DNA of 62,789 nt from DYGX01 sp035325905 (GTDB lineage: Bacteria > Chloroflexota > Anaerolineae > Aggregatilineales > Aggregatilineaceae), in assembly GCA_035325905.1 (NCBI GenBank), contig DAOKYY010000011.1, positions 1-62,789 of the forward strand, given 5' to 3'. Numbering within the stretch: position 1 is the first letter of the stretch; each line of letters opens with the position of its first letter. Positions 39,825-47,551 of the stretch are shown here, one piece after another. The position numbers were made by a program, and so were the translations under genes. Below the pieces are notes generated by a model. That model saw only the letters and a program-made list of their open reading frames with translations, had not been told where the DNA came from and made no database searches.

Positions 39825-41415
39825 TTAGCGTGCCAGAACAAACTCGACAATGCGCGGCGTGAGGGTGACTTCAAGGATACCTGCGACTACGATCAGCGGC
39901 AAAACGACTGCGACGCCGATCTTCACGGTATCCGCCAGCGCCCTGATCCACGCCTCGCCAACGGTCATACCGGCGGGCGGGCGGGGGGTTACGCCTCCCA
40001 GCCCGACCCCCGCCACGCCCCCCCCCACGATGGGGGGGGGTTTCCCCCCGCCCTTGCGGCCCGACGCCGCNNNNNNNNNNGGGGGGGGGGGGGGGCATGC
40101 CCCCCCCCAGCGGGACGGCGGCCGCGCCCGCCAGCACGATGGCGGGGATTTCCACCACGCCGTGCGGCACGATCGCGGCAAAAAACGGCAGCGGACTCAA
40201 GCCACCGGCGGCGACTTGCGCCAGGATGAACCCTGTGATGCCGAACGGGATCATGACCAGCACCAGGGCCATCGTTCCGAACGAAAAGACCGCCAGCAGC
40301 GTGGCGAGCGCCAGCACGCGCAGGTTCTGCGACACGGCCGCCAGCACCAGACCGGGGTTGTTGCGCCCCAGCTCGAACCACGATCGCAGGTTTTCCAGCA
40401 GGTGCGCGTCGTTGGACTCGAACTGATCCAGCGGGAGCGGCCACGATCCGGCCGCCAGCCAGCCGCCTGCGAACGCTGCCGCCAGGCAGAGGCCGGTGAC
40501 TGCCGCCGGGGCGCCGAGCGCCCGCACGGCCGGGGTGACGCTCGCCCGATACCAGCGAAGCGGGGACCGCTTGCCCGGCACGCCGCGAAACTGGCTGGCG
40601 AAGGTGCGCCCGATCCACCGCAAGTTGAGCTGATCGAGCGAGCGGCCCAGCAGTTCCTCGCGGTTGAAGATGCGCGCGCCCATCCGCACCAGTAGCGCGA
40701 CCGTCACCAGCAGGCCCGCCGCCAGGAACCACAGCACGAAGCGGCGGTGCGGCTGGATCATGATCAGGCTTTCGAGAATGACCAACATCGACATCGGGAT
40801 GATGATGAAGCTCGCCAGCAGGTTCGCGGCGCGGGTCGAGGTCGTCTGGCTTGAGATGACGACCGCTCCCGTGACCATGACCAGCGCCTGGACGCTCGTC
40901 AGCAGCAGAATCTGGATCACCAGCGCGGGCGCTGGCCGCCACTGCGTCCCGCCGAACACCAGCCCGCCCATGTAGATCGCGATGCCGATGTAGCTCGCCA
41001 GCAGCGGCGGCAGCATGGCGGCGAACGATTTGCCGAGGTACAGCTCGGTGTTGGTCAGAGGCGTCGCCAGCAGCGGCTCCAGGCTGAGGCGCTCCTTCTC
41101 GCCGACAAAGGTTTCCAGGGCGATCACGAGCGAGATCGAGACCGGGAAGAAGCCGACGATCATCGGCAGCAGCGGCAGCATGGCCGGCAGCAGCGGCTCG
41201 GCGCCGTTGGCCTCGAAGAAGCTGATAAACAGGTTCGTCATGCCATTGGCGAGCAGCGGAAAGACCAGCGTCAGCAGGAAGATCGGCCCCATGATCCGCC
41301 AGTCGCGAAAGCTGTCGCGGACCTCGCGGCGCGTCACGATCAGCGCGTTTGACAGCATCCGCCCGGCGCCTGCCAGGGCGGGCCGCCCGCGCGCGTTACG
41401 GCTCAGGCTCGTCAT
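39825..41415 (-). CDS. ABC-2-type permease fused to SpoIIM (DUF95) domain, interrupted by an assembly gap
   Basis: The gene starts at the ATG 41415, overlapping the end of the ATPase gene by 20 bp (41396-41415). The first 270 residues are an ABC-2/NatB-type permease (TRREVRDSFRDWR, then helices and the conserved FVGEKERLSLEPLLATPL). A second half has the SpoIIM pattern: NLRVLALATLLAVFSFG, GFILAQVA, and AIVPHGVVEIPAIVLAGAAAV, continuing after the gap as WIRALADTVKIGVAVVLPLI. The frame differs on either side of the 10 N at 40071-40080, because the true gap length is unknown. I therefore treat it as one gene broken only by assembly. Together with the ATPase it forms a transporter with an extra SpoIIM membrane module. 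Confidence 0.75.
40027..40103. other. collapsed low-complexity sequence with a 10-N gap
   Basis: Runs of C8-C9 and G10-G15 flank ten N (40071-40080). This looks like poor assembly through a GC homopolymer-prone stretch rather than biology. It shifts the reading frame of the SpoIIM fusion gene. Confidence 0.9.
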
Positions 41416-42343
41416 GGCGCTCCAACCCCTCGTCTTCCCGTACAATTTGCAGGTACACGTCTTCGAGCGTGCGCGAAATCTCGCTGAGCGTTACGATCTC
41501 GACGCCCAAGCCCGTCAGGCGGCGGACCAGCGCGGGATTATCGGCGGCGGGATTCGACGTGTGATAGCGCAGCCAGCAGTCACCCTGTTCCACGACCCTC
41601 ACGGCGTCGCCCAGGTCGCCCGCCAGGCCGTTCAGCGACCGGGCCGTGCGCAGCTCCATCAGCGGCGGGCCGACGAAGCGCTGCGCCAGCGCGTCGAAGG
41701 TCCCGTGGGCGATGATCCGCCCCCGCCGGATGACCGCGATCCGGTCGGCCAGCATCTGCGCTTCGGTGAGATTGTGGGTTGTGATCGCGATGGTGCGCTC
41801 GGCGCGCTGCAGGTCGCGGATCGCCTCGCGGACCAGCCGCGCGCTCTGCGGGTCCATCGCGGAGGTCGGCTCGTCGAGCAGCAACACCGCCGGGTCGTGG
41901 AGCAAGGCGCGCGCCAGCGCGAGCTTCTGCTGCATCCCTTTCGAATACTCGCCCAGCCGTTTCTCGAGCGCATCCGCCAGGCCAAAATGCTGCATCAGCT
42001 CCAGCGGGCGGCGGCGGCGCAGATCGGCGGGCAGGTGGTAAAGCTGCGCGAAGAAGTCGAGATACTCGATCGCCTTCATGCGCTGGTACAGGCCGTGCTG
42101 CTCGGTCAGCACGCCGACGCGGGCGCGGACTTCGGCCGGGTCGCGAACCACGTCGAAGCCTGCTACCCGCGCCCAGCCGGATGTTGGCGCGAGAATCGAG
42201 GTCAGCATGCGGACGGTCGTCGTCTTCCCGGCGCCGTTCGGCCCCAGGATGGCGAAGATCGTCCCCGGCTCGACCGTCACGGTAATCTGGTCGACGGCCA
42301 GGAATGATCCGAAGCGTTTGGTTAGCGCGTGCGTCTCGATCAT
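41396..42343 (-). CDS. ABC transporter ATP-binding protein (NatA/CcmA type)
   Basis: The 315-residue ATPase has Walker A GPNGAGKTTTVRML (about 35-48), a Q-loop in LTEQHGLY, the signature YSKGMQQKLALARAL and Walker B VLLLDEPTSAMDP, followed by the switch His in ITTHNLTEA. A C-terminal extension of about 90 residues is typical of drug- or sodium-export ATPases of this type. Its stop overlaps the start of the permease-SpoIIM gene, so the two form one transporter. Confidence 0.93.
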   Translation of the reverse strand: MIETHALTKRFGSFLAVDQITVTVEPGTIFAILGPNGAGKTTTVRMLTSILAPTSGWARVAGFDVVRDPAEVRARVGVLTEQHGLYQRMKAIEYLDFFAQLYHLPADLRRRRPLELMQHFGLADALEKRLGEYSKGMQQKLALARALLHDPAVLLLDEPTSAMDPQSARLVREAIRDLQRAERTIAITTHNLTEAQMLADRIAVIRRGRIIAHGTFDALAQRFVGPPLMELRTARSLNGLAGDLGDAVRVVEQGDCWLRYHTSNPAADNPALVRRLTGLGVEIVTLSEISRTLEDVYLQIVREDEGLERHDEPEP

Positions 42344-42394
42344 GCGGCCCTGAGTATGTTGCCCGGCTTATGTCGCCGCCCGGCGCGGAGGCTG

Positions 42395-43273
42395 CTAGGC
42401 GGTGTCCGACCGCCGCGATTGCTCCGGCGTGCGGCGGGCGCGGCCCAGAAGCTCGCCCCAATGCCGCGCGATCAGCAGCGCGAGCGCGCCCAACCCGGCG
42501 ACCGCGCTAGTGACCTGGGACACATTCACGCCTCCGGCGAGAGTCACGTCGATCCGCAGGTATTCTAGCAGAAACCGCGCCAGGGAATAGAGCACCAGGT
42601 AGAGCAGCACGAAGTCGCCTTTTTTCAGCCGGTCGCGGAAGCGCAGCCACACGGCGAGCAGCGCCCCGAAGACGAGCAGGTTCCAGAGCGATTCGTAGAG
42701 GAAGATCGGGTGGAAACGGGTATCCGGTCCGTATTCCGGCGGCGGGTTGGTGATGGTCAGCCCCCAGGGCAGGTCGGTCGGCGTGCCGTACAGCTCCTCG
42801 TTGACGTAATTGCCCCACCGCCCGATGGCCTGGCCGAGCGGCACGACCACCGCGCCGATATCCAGCCACGACAGCGTGTCCAGCTTGTGCCGGTACGCGT
42901 AGATGACGATGCCGATGAGGCCGCCCAATACCGCGCCGAAAATCGACAGGCCGCCGCTCCAGATCACCAGCGGGCCTTCGTTCAGGTCGAAGAAGTTGGA
43001 CAGATACCACTGCGTGTCGCGGGCTGCGTTAATCGACGGAAACAGCACGTGCCAGGCGCGCGCGAAGATCACCGCCAGCACCACGACCAGGATCAGCCCG
43101 TTCCAGACGTGATCGGGGTCTTTGCGGTCGCGCTTCGCCATCCACGCGGCGACGAACGCGGCCAGCAGGATGCCGCCGACGATCAGCAGGCCGTAGAAGT
43201 GGAAAGTCGGGTTCAGCGTCAGGCCGAACAGCTCGATTGGCCCGATCTCGATCCCTTGCCGGTCGATGGTCAT
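42395..43273 (-). CDS. lgt: prolipoprotein diacylglyceryl transferase
   Basis: Lgt adds diacylglycerol to the lipobox cysteine of prolipoproteins, such as the three lipoproteins in this window. The 292-residue membrane protein has about seven helices, the N-terminal FHFYGLLIVGG and the Lgt signature GRWGNYVNEELYG (essential Arg, Asn and Glu residues). The C-terminus has the R-F-L-L-E-Y-L-R-x-D pattern (ARFLLEYLRID). The ATG at 43273 has AGGAGG upstream and overlaps the stop of the CDP-alcohol phosphotransferase by 4 bp. Confidence 0.95.
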   Translation of the reverse strand: MTIDRQGIEIGPIELFGLTLNPTFHFYGLLIVGGILLAAFVAAWMAKRDRKDPDHVWNGLILVVVLAVIFARAWHVLFPSINAARDTQWYLSNFFDLNEGPLVIWSGGLSIFGAVLGGLIGIVIYAYRHKLDTLSWLDIGAVVVPLGQAIGRWGNYVNEELYGTPTDLPWGLTITNPPPEYGPDTRFHPIFLYESLWNLLVFGALLAVWLRFRDRLKKGDFVLLYLVLYSLARFLLEYLRIDVTLAGGVNVSQVTSAVAGLGALALLIARHWGELLGRARRTPEQSRRSDTA

Positions 43274-43896
43274 GAAGCGCCTCCTGGGCGGGTCAGGGCG
43301 CGGCGAACATGCCACACGCGCTGGAGTACGGTCAGGTGCGTGCCAATGGTCAGAATCCACAGCCCGGCCTCGACCCAGCCGGTGAGCAGCATCGCCAGGA
43401 TGATGAACACGCGCTCCATGCGGGTCAGCAGCCCGACCTTGCAGTCCACGTTCAGCCCCTCGGCCCGCGCGCGGACGTAGCTGACCAGCAGCGATCCCAG
43501 CAGGGCGGCCATCGACAGCAGCATGGCGCGCTCGTTGCCCCAGATACTGAAATAGTAGGCCAGGCCCATAAAGATGAAGCCGTCGGCGTAGCGGTCCAGC
43601 GTGGAGTCGAACAGCGCGCCAAACTTATCCTTGCGCTGCATCGCCCGCGCAACCGCGCCGTCCAGCGCGTCGAGCGGCGTGCCGAGGATCAGGATGATCC
43701 CCGCCCAGAAGAAGTGCCCCTGCGAGGCCACATACGCCGCGACGGCCACGATCACCAGGCCGAGCGCGGTGATCGCGTCGGGGTGGACGCCGATCGCGTG
43801 CAGCTGGCGGCCCAGGGTGGTCGTCAGGTCCTGCGTGTAAAAGCGAGCGCGGTCGGTCAGAGTGTTAAAGCGAGGGGGGCGGCTTTCGGATGCCAT
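43270..43896 (-). CDS. CDP-alcohol phosphatidyltransferase
   Basis: The 208-residue membrane enzyme has the CDP-OH-P signature D-x-x-D-G-x-x-A-R-x8-G-x3-D-x3-D as DALDGAVARAMQRKDKFG, then ALFDSTLDRYAD. About six helices follow. Family members make phosphatidylglycerophosphate, phosphatidylinositol phosphate or related lipids; the short N-terminal loop and VRARAEGL resemble the PIP/archaetidylinositol-phosphate-type branch. It overlaps lgt by 4 bp (ATGA), so both membrane lipid enzymes are translationally coupled. Confidence 0.88.
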   Translation of the reverse strand: MASESRPPRFNTLTDRARFYTQDLTTTLGRQLHAIGVHPDAITALGLVIVAVAAYVASQGHFFWAGIILILGTPLDALDGAVARAMQRKDKFGALFDSTLDRYADGFIFMGLAYYFSIWGNERAMLLSMAALLGSLLVSYVRARAEGLNVDCKVGLLTRMERVFIILAMLLTGWVEAGLWILTIGTHLTVLQRVWHVRRALTRPGGAS

Positions 43897-43972
43897 CGAT
43901 ACGCCTTCCTGTTACTCGACTTCTCGTCATGGTTCTAGCGCCAGATTTGTGCGACCGGGCGCGAATTCGCCC

Positions 43973-44001
43973 TTGTCAAACCCGGCGTGTTGGAGTACAC
44001 T
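43973..44001 (+). promoter_or_regulatory. promoter of the tRNA-Pro gene
   Basis: TTGTCA (43973-43978), 17 bp, then TACACT (43996-44001). The predicted start lies a few bases before the mature 5' end at 44014. Confidence 0.75.
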
Positions 44002-44013
44002 GGGCACTGCTTT

Positions 44014-44088
44014 CGGGGCGTAGCGCAGCTTGGCTAGCGCGCACCGTTCGGGTCGGTGAGGTCCCCGGTTCAAATCCGGGCGCCCCGA
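44014..44088 (+). tRNA. tRNA-Pro (anticodon CGG)
   Basis: The 75-nt sequence folds into a cloverleaf. The acceptor stem pairs CGGGGCG with CGCCCCG (discriminator A), with U8-A9. The D-stem is GCGC/GCGC and the anticodon stem CACCG/CGGTG, with loop TTCGGGT giving anticodon CGG. The T-stem is CCCGG/CCGGG with loop TTCAAAT. CCA is not encoded. Confidence 0.96.
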
Positions 44089-44091
44089 CTG

Positions 44092-44124
44092 AACTCCAGT
44101 CTTTCACGGCTGGAGTTTTGTTTT
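44092..44124 (+). terminator. terminator of the tRNA-Pro gene
   Basis: AACTCCAG (44092-44099) and CTGGAGTT (44110-44117) form an 8-bp stem followed by TTTTGTTTT. Promoter, tRNA and terminator make a complete single-gene unit. Confidence 0.9.
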
Positions 44125-44218
44125 CTGTGGAACCTGTACTGGACATCGAAGGGACAAGGGCGCAGCGCGGCAATCGGCCTCGTGCTAACCGCTAACTGCT
44201 GGCCGCCTCGCATCTGTT

Positions 44219-45331
44219 CTACAGCCCGTTCGCCTTCGCGTCATCCCACAGCGCGTCCATCTCAGCGAGTGTCATCTCGTCCAGCACGCGCCCCTGCGCC
44301 ACCGCCTGCTGCTCGATGTAGTGGAAGCGGCGGAAGAAACGCTGGTTCGCGGCTCGCAGCGCCGACTCTGGATCGACGCCCATCCACCGCGCCAGATTGA
44401 CCGCCACGAACAGCACGTCGCCCATTTCGAAGAACTTCTCGTCGGGCGTCTCGGCGGCGAGCAGCTCGCCCAATTCCTCGTGCAGCTTGTCGAGCACCGG
44501 CTGAATCGCCGGCCAGTCGAATCCGGCGCGCGCCGCGCGGTCCTGGTAGCTGAACGACTGCGTCAGGGCCGGCAGCGCCTTCGACACCCCTTCCAGCCGC
44601 GAGGTGCGCTCGTCGCTTTTCTCCGCCTGTTTGAGCCGGTCCCAGTTGACTTTCACATCCTCGTCGTTGTCGACTTCGACGGCGCCCCAGACGTGCGGAT
44701 GCCGCCGGATGATCTTCTCGTTGATCGTCGCGATCACGTCCGCCAGCCGGAACTCGCCGTGATCAACCGCGATCTGGCTGTGCAGGACGATCTGCAGCAG
44801 CAGATCGCCCAGCTCCTCGCGCAGCGCGGCGGCGTCGCCAGAGTCGAGCGCGTCCAGCACCTCGTAGGTTTCCTCGAGCAGATACGGGCGCAGCGACTCG
44901 TGTGTTTGCTTGCGATCCCAGGGGCAGCCTTCCGGCGCACGCAGGTGCGCGATCGTCTCCTGGAAGCGTTCCAGGCTGCTCGCTTGCGGCAGCGCCGGGA
45001 CCATCAGCGCGACCAGGCTGCCGTCTATGTCTGCGGCGTCCAACGCGCTTAACGGGACCAGCGTCGCGCTCAACGCGCCGCTGTTTTCGCGCTTGACCAC
45101 CTGGATCGGGTGCTCGGCTGGGTACTGGTTCAGCAGAACGCGCCGCACGTCCGCCAGGGCAGGGGCGCCGTGCACCGCGAGCAGCGCCGGGAGATCCGGG
45201 TTGAGCGGGGGATGGTGCAGCCCGGCGAACCCGGCGGTCTCAACGAACTGGAGCGCGGTGGCGTCCTCGATCCCCAGCGCGTCGAGCAACGCGGGCAGCA
45301 GAGAGAGCAGAGTCCGAAGCGACATCGTCAT
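44219..45331 (-). CDS. mazG: nucleoside triphosphate pyrophosphohydrolase MazG with partial methylase-like N-terminus
   Basis: The 370-residue protein hydrolyses (d)NTPs to NMPs plus PPi. Two MazG repeats are seen: the first with CPWDRKQTHESL, then LLEETYEVLDAL and LREELGDLLLQIV (ExxE and ExxD metal motifs), and the second with KLHEELGELL and FEMGDVLFVAVNLA. The first 125 residues (for example HHPPLNPDLPALLA and LLNQYPAEHPIQV) match only the C-terminal half of the tetrapyrrole methylase domain that precedes MazG in YabN-type proteins. The methylase N-terminal half is absent, so this part cannot be a functional methylase. It may be a truncation in this lineage or a vestigial structural domain. 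Confidence 0.9.
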   Translation of the reverse strand: MTMSLRTLLSLLPALLDALGIEDATALQFVETAGFAGLHHPPLNPDLPALLAVHGAPALADVRRVLLNQYPAEHPIQVVKRENSGALSATLVPLSALDAADIDGSLVALMVPALPQASSLERFQETIAHLRAPEGCPWDRKQTHESLRPYLLEETYEVLDALDSGDAAALREELGDLLLQIVLHSQIAVDHGEFRLADVIATINEKIIRRHPHVWGAVEVDNDEDVKVNWDRLKQAEKSDERTSRLEGVSKALPALTQSFSYQDRAARAGFDWPAIQPVLDKLHEELGELLAAETPDEKFFEMGDVLFVAVNLARWMGVDPESALRAANQRFFRRFHYIEQQAVAQGRVLDEMTLAEMDALWDDAKANGL

Positions 45332-45397
45332 GTCTCGCAGTCATGGCCCGCCGGTGCATGGCGCTGGGATGCGGCGCGTTGCGCCTGGGCCGCCAAT

Positions 45398-45443
45398 GGA
45401 AAACAGGCAGACTCCCACCCCTGCGGCCGGAGAGTCGCCTGTT
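45398..45443 (-). terminator. terminator of the ribosomal superoperon
   Basis: On the minus strand AACAGGC plus GACTC pair with GAGTC plus GCCTGTT (45443-45432 with 45414-45402, one bulged base), followed by TTTTCC. It comes 37 bp after the rpsI stop. It shares the 13-mer AACAGGCGACTCT with the rplL terminator region. Confidence 0.85.
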
Positions 45444-45479
45444 ATCGACACGATGAATGAAGCAAGACCCAGGCCGGGC

Positions 45480-45875
45480 TTAACGCTTGGTGTAGGTCGG
45501 GGCCTTGCGGGCGCGCTTGAGACCGGGCTTCTTGCGCTCCTTCTCGCGCGCATCGCGCGAGAGGAACTCACCAGCGCGCAGGGTCGAGCGCCACTCCGGC
45601 TCGATCTTCAGCAGGGCGCGCGCCAGCCCAAGCTGGATCGCGTCGCGCTGGCCGGTGTCGCCCCCGCCCTGAACCTTGACGGTGACATTGTACGCTTTTT
45701 CCTGCCCGACCGCGCGCAGCGGCTCGATGGCGATCTCGAAATCGCCCGTGCGCGCGAGATATTCCTCGCCCGGCTTGTCGTTGATCACGACGCTGCCGTT
45801 GCCGCCCGGCCACAGCCGGACGCGCGCCGTCGAGGTCTTGCGCCGCCCGATACCCTCATAATACTGAGTTGCCAT
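45480..45875 (-). CDS. rpsI: 30S ribosomal protein S9
   Basis: The 131-residue protein starts ATQYYEGIGRRKTSTARVRL and ends with the basic tail KKPGLKRARKAPTYTKR, whose last residues reach the P-site tRNA. It is the last gene of the long ribosomal unit and follows rplM by 19 bp, the usual L13-S9 pair. Confidence 0.97.
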   Translation of the reverse strand: MATQYYEGIGRRKTSTARVRLWPGGNGSVVINDKPGEEYLARTGDFEIAIEPLRAVGQEKAYNVTVKVQGGGDTGQRDAIQLGLARALLKIEPEWRSTLRAGEFLSRDAREKERKKPGLKRARKAPTYTKR

Positions 45876-45894
45876 GTGCTAATCCTCTTCGTCC

Positions 45895-46329
45895 TTACAG
45901 CTCGTAGGTCTTCGGACGCTGTGCTTCGTGCGGGTGGGTCGCGGTCGCGTAGATCTTCAGCTTCTTGAGCTGCTGGCGGCCCAGGCTGTTTTTCGGCAGC
46001 ATACCACGCACGGCCGAGCGGATCACGCGGTCAGGATACCGCGCGAGCTGGTCGCGCAGCGAGATCGCCTTCAGACCGCTCGGATAGCCGGAATGCCGGT
46101 AGTACATCTTCGTGTCCAGCTTGTCGCCGGTGACGCGAATCTTGTCGGCGTTAACGACGATTACGAAGTCGCCAACATCCATGTGCGGCGCGAAGATCGG
46201 CTTGTGCTTGCCGCGCAGCAGGACCGCGATCTGGGTGGCGAGACGTCCAAGCGTCTGATCCTTCGCGTCGACGACGTACCACTCGCGCTCGATCTCCGCC
46301 GGTTTGGGGGAATAGGTCTTGATTCTCAT
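45895..46329 (-). CDS. rplM: 50S ribosomal protein L13
   Basis: The 144-residue protein begins MRIKTYSPKPAEIEREWYVV and contains GRLATQIAVLLRGKHK and RGMLPKNSLGRQ, L13 signatures. L13 is an early assembly protein of the 50S subunit. The ATG at 46329 is preferred to an upstream TTG (46338); GGAG lies 10 bp before it. It sits between truA and rpsI, as in many bacteria. Confidence 0.96.
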   Translation of the reverse strand: MRIKTYSPKPAEIEREWYVVDAKDQTLGRLATQIAVLLRGKHKPIFAPHMDVGDFVIVVNADKIRVTGDKLDTKMYYRHSGYPSGLKAISLRDQLARYPDRVIRSAVRGMLPKNSLGRQQLKKLKIYATATHPHEAQRPKTYEL

Positions 46330-46362
46330 CTGTCGCAAACTCCAGCGGGTGTCTCCCCGCTC

Positions 46363-47133
46363 TCAGTATGTCACACGTATCAGGCACAGGCCGTGCGCCG
46401 GAGCGCTCTGGTTCGGCCACGCGCCGTCCGCCGCGCGAAACGCTGTCAGGAAGTCTTCTGCCGCAAGCTCGCCCCTTCCGACGCGGGCCAGCCCACCTAC
46501 AATTCGCCGCACCATGCGGTAGAGAAATGCGTTCGCCTCGATCTCATACCGCAGCGTGACTCCATCTGTCTCCGGCTGAGCCAGCAGCCTGCACTCGGAC
46601 CGGAGGACCTCGCGGACGGTGCTTTCGCCCTGGGGCGGCTGCCCGAATGTTGCGAAGTCATGCGTTCCGGCCAGCCCCGCCGCCGCGCGCTGCATCGCGT
46701 CCAAGTCGGGCGGGCGGCCAGTCGTGATCTGCCAGGTGGTCCGCTGCCAGAGCGGCTGGCGCACCGGCGCAAACATCAGCGTGTACGCGTAGGCCCGGCT
46801 GCGGGCGTCGAAGCGCGGGTGAAACGCCGCCTCGGCTTCGTCCAGCGACCGGAGCGCAATGCTTGCCGGCAGGGTGGCGTTGATGGCGCGCCACAGGTCG
46901 CTGGTCCCGTGCCGCCACGCCGCGTCGAAGGCGATCACCTGCCCGCTGGCGTGCACCCCGGTGTCGGTCCGCCCTGCGCCGATGACGGTGGTGTCTTGCC
47001 CCGTCACGCGCCGCAGCGCCGCCTCGATGGTCCCCTGGATCGTCGGAGTGTCACCCGCCTGCCGCTGGAAGCCGAAATAATCGGTTCCGTCGTAGGCTAC
47101 GACGGCGCGGTAGCGGGTGACACCTGCCTTCAC
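46363..47133 (-). CDS. truA: tRNA pseudouridine(38-40) synthase TruA, GTG start
   Basis: TruA converts U38-U40 in the anticodon arm of several tRNAs to pseudouridine. The 256-residue protein has YDGTDYFGFQRQ, the catalytic Asp in GAGRTDTGVHASGQV (about residue 57), and later YRMVRRIVGGLARVGRG. It starts with GTG at 47133, 4 bp after rplQ. The alpha operon order rplQ-truA-rplM-rpsI is standard. Confidence 0.95.
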   Translation of the reverse strand: MKAGVTRYRAVVAYDGTDYFGFQRQAGDTPTIQGTIEAALRRVTGQDTTVIGAGRTDTGVHASGQVIAFDAAWRHGTSDLWRAINATLPASIALRSLDEAEAAFHPRFDARSRAYAYTLMFAPVRQPLWQRTTWQITTGRPPDLDAMQRAAAGLAGTHDFATFGQPPQGESTVREVLRSECRLLAQPETDGVTLRYEIEANAFLYRMVRRIVGGLARVGRGELAAEDFLTAFRAADGAWPNQSAPAHGLCLIRVTY

Positions 47134-47137
47134 ACGC

Positions 47138-47527
47138 TTACGCTTCCTCGCGGTCGACCAGCTCGACCATCACCATCGGCGCGGCGTCGCCCTTGCGCGG
47201 GCCGAGCTTCAGCAGCCGCAGGTACCCGCCGGGGCGCGTCTCATAGCGCGGCGCCAGCTCGTCGTACACCTTCGCCACCGAGTCCGGGTTGTTTAGGCGC
47301 GCCAGCAACAGGCGGCGGGCATGAACCCCGCGCGCCGCGTCGGAGTGAGCGCGCCCGCGCTTCGCGATCGTGATCAGCTTCTCGGCTTCCGCCCGGATCG
47401 CGCGCGCTTTCGCTTCTGTCGTCGTGATGCGCTCGTGCTGGAACAGGTCGTTGATCAGGTTGCGCCGCAGGCTTTTGCGGTGATCGTAGTCCCGCCCCAG
47501 GTGCTTGCCAGCTACTTTGTGTCGCAT
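47138..47527 (-). CDS. rplQ: 50S ribosomal protein L17
   Basis: The 129-residue protein has the L17 start MRHKVAGKHLGRDYDHRKSL, then NDLFQHERITTTEAKA, near universal in this family. The C-terminal part with GGYLRLLKLGPRKGDAAPM is also typical. It lies 24 bp after rpoA. Confidence 0.97.
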   Translation of the reverse strand: MRHKVAGKHLGRDYDHRKSLRRNLINDLFQHERITTTEAKARAIRAEAEKLITIAKRGRAHSDAARGVHARRLLLARLNNPDSVAKVYDELAPRYETRPGGYLRLLKLGPRKGDAAPMVMVELVDREEA

Positions 47528-47551
47528 TACACACGTTTCCTTATCGATCGT

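Noticed and set aside
40081..40095. G15 tract as a possible G-quadruplex regulatory element
   Set aside because: It adjoins N bases and complementary C runs inside a coding region. This is far more likely an assembly artefact.
39825..41415. Permease-SpoIIM as a pseudogene or two separate genes
   Set aside because: The only break is at the 10-N gap of arbitrary length. Sequence on both sides continues the same SpoIIM-like domain.
44014..44124. tRNA gene as an integration (att) site of a genomic island
   Set aside because: No integrase gene and no direct repeat of the tRNA 3' end were seen in the flanks. The terminator follows normally.
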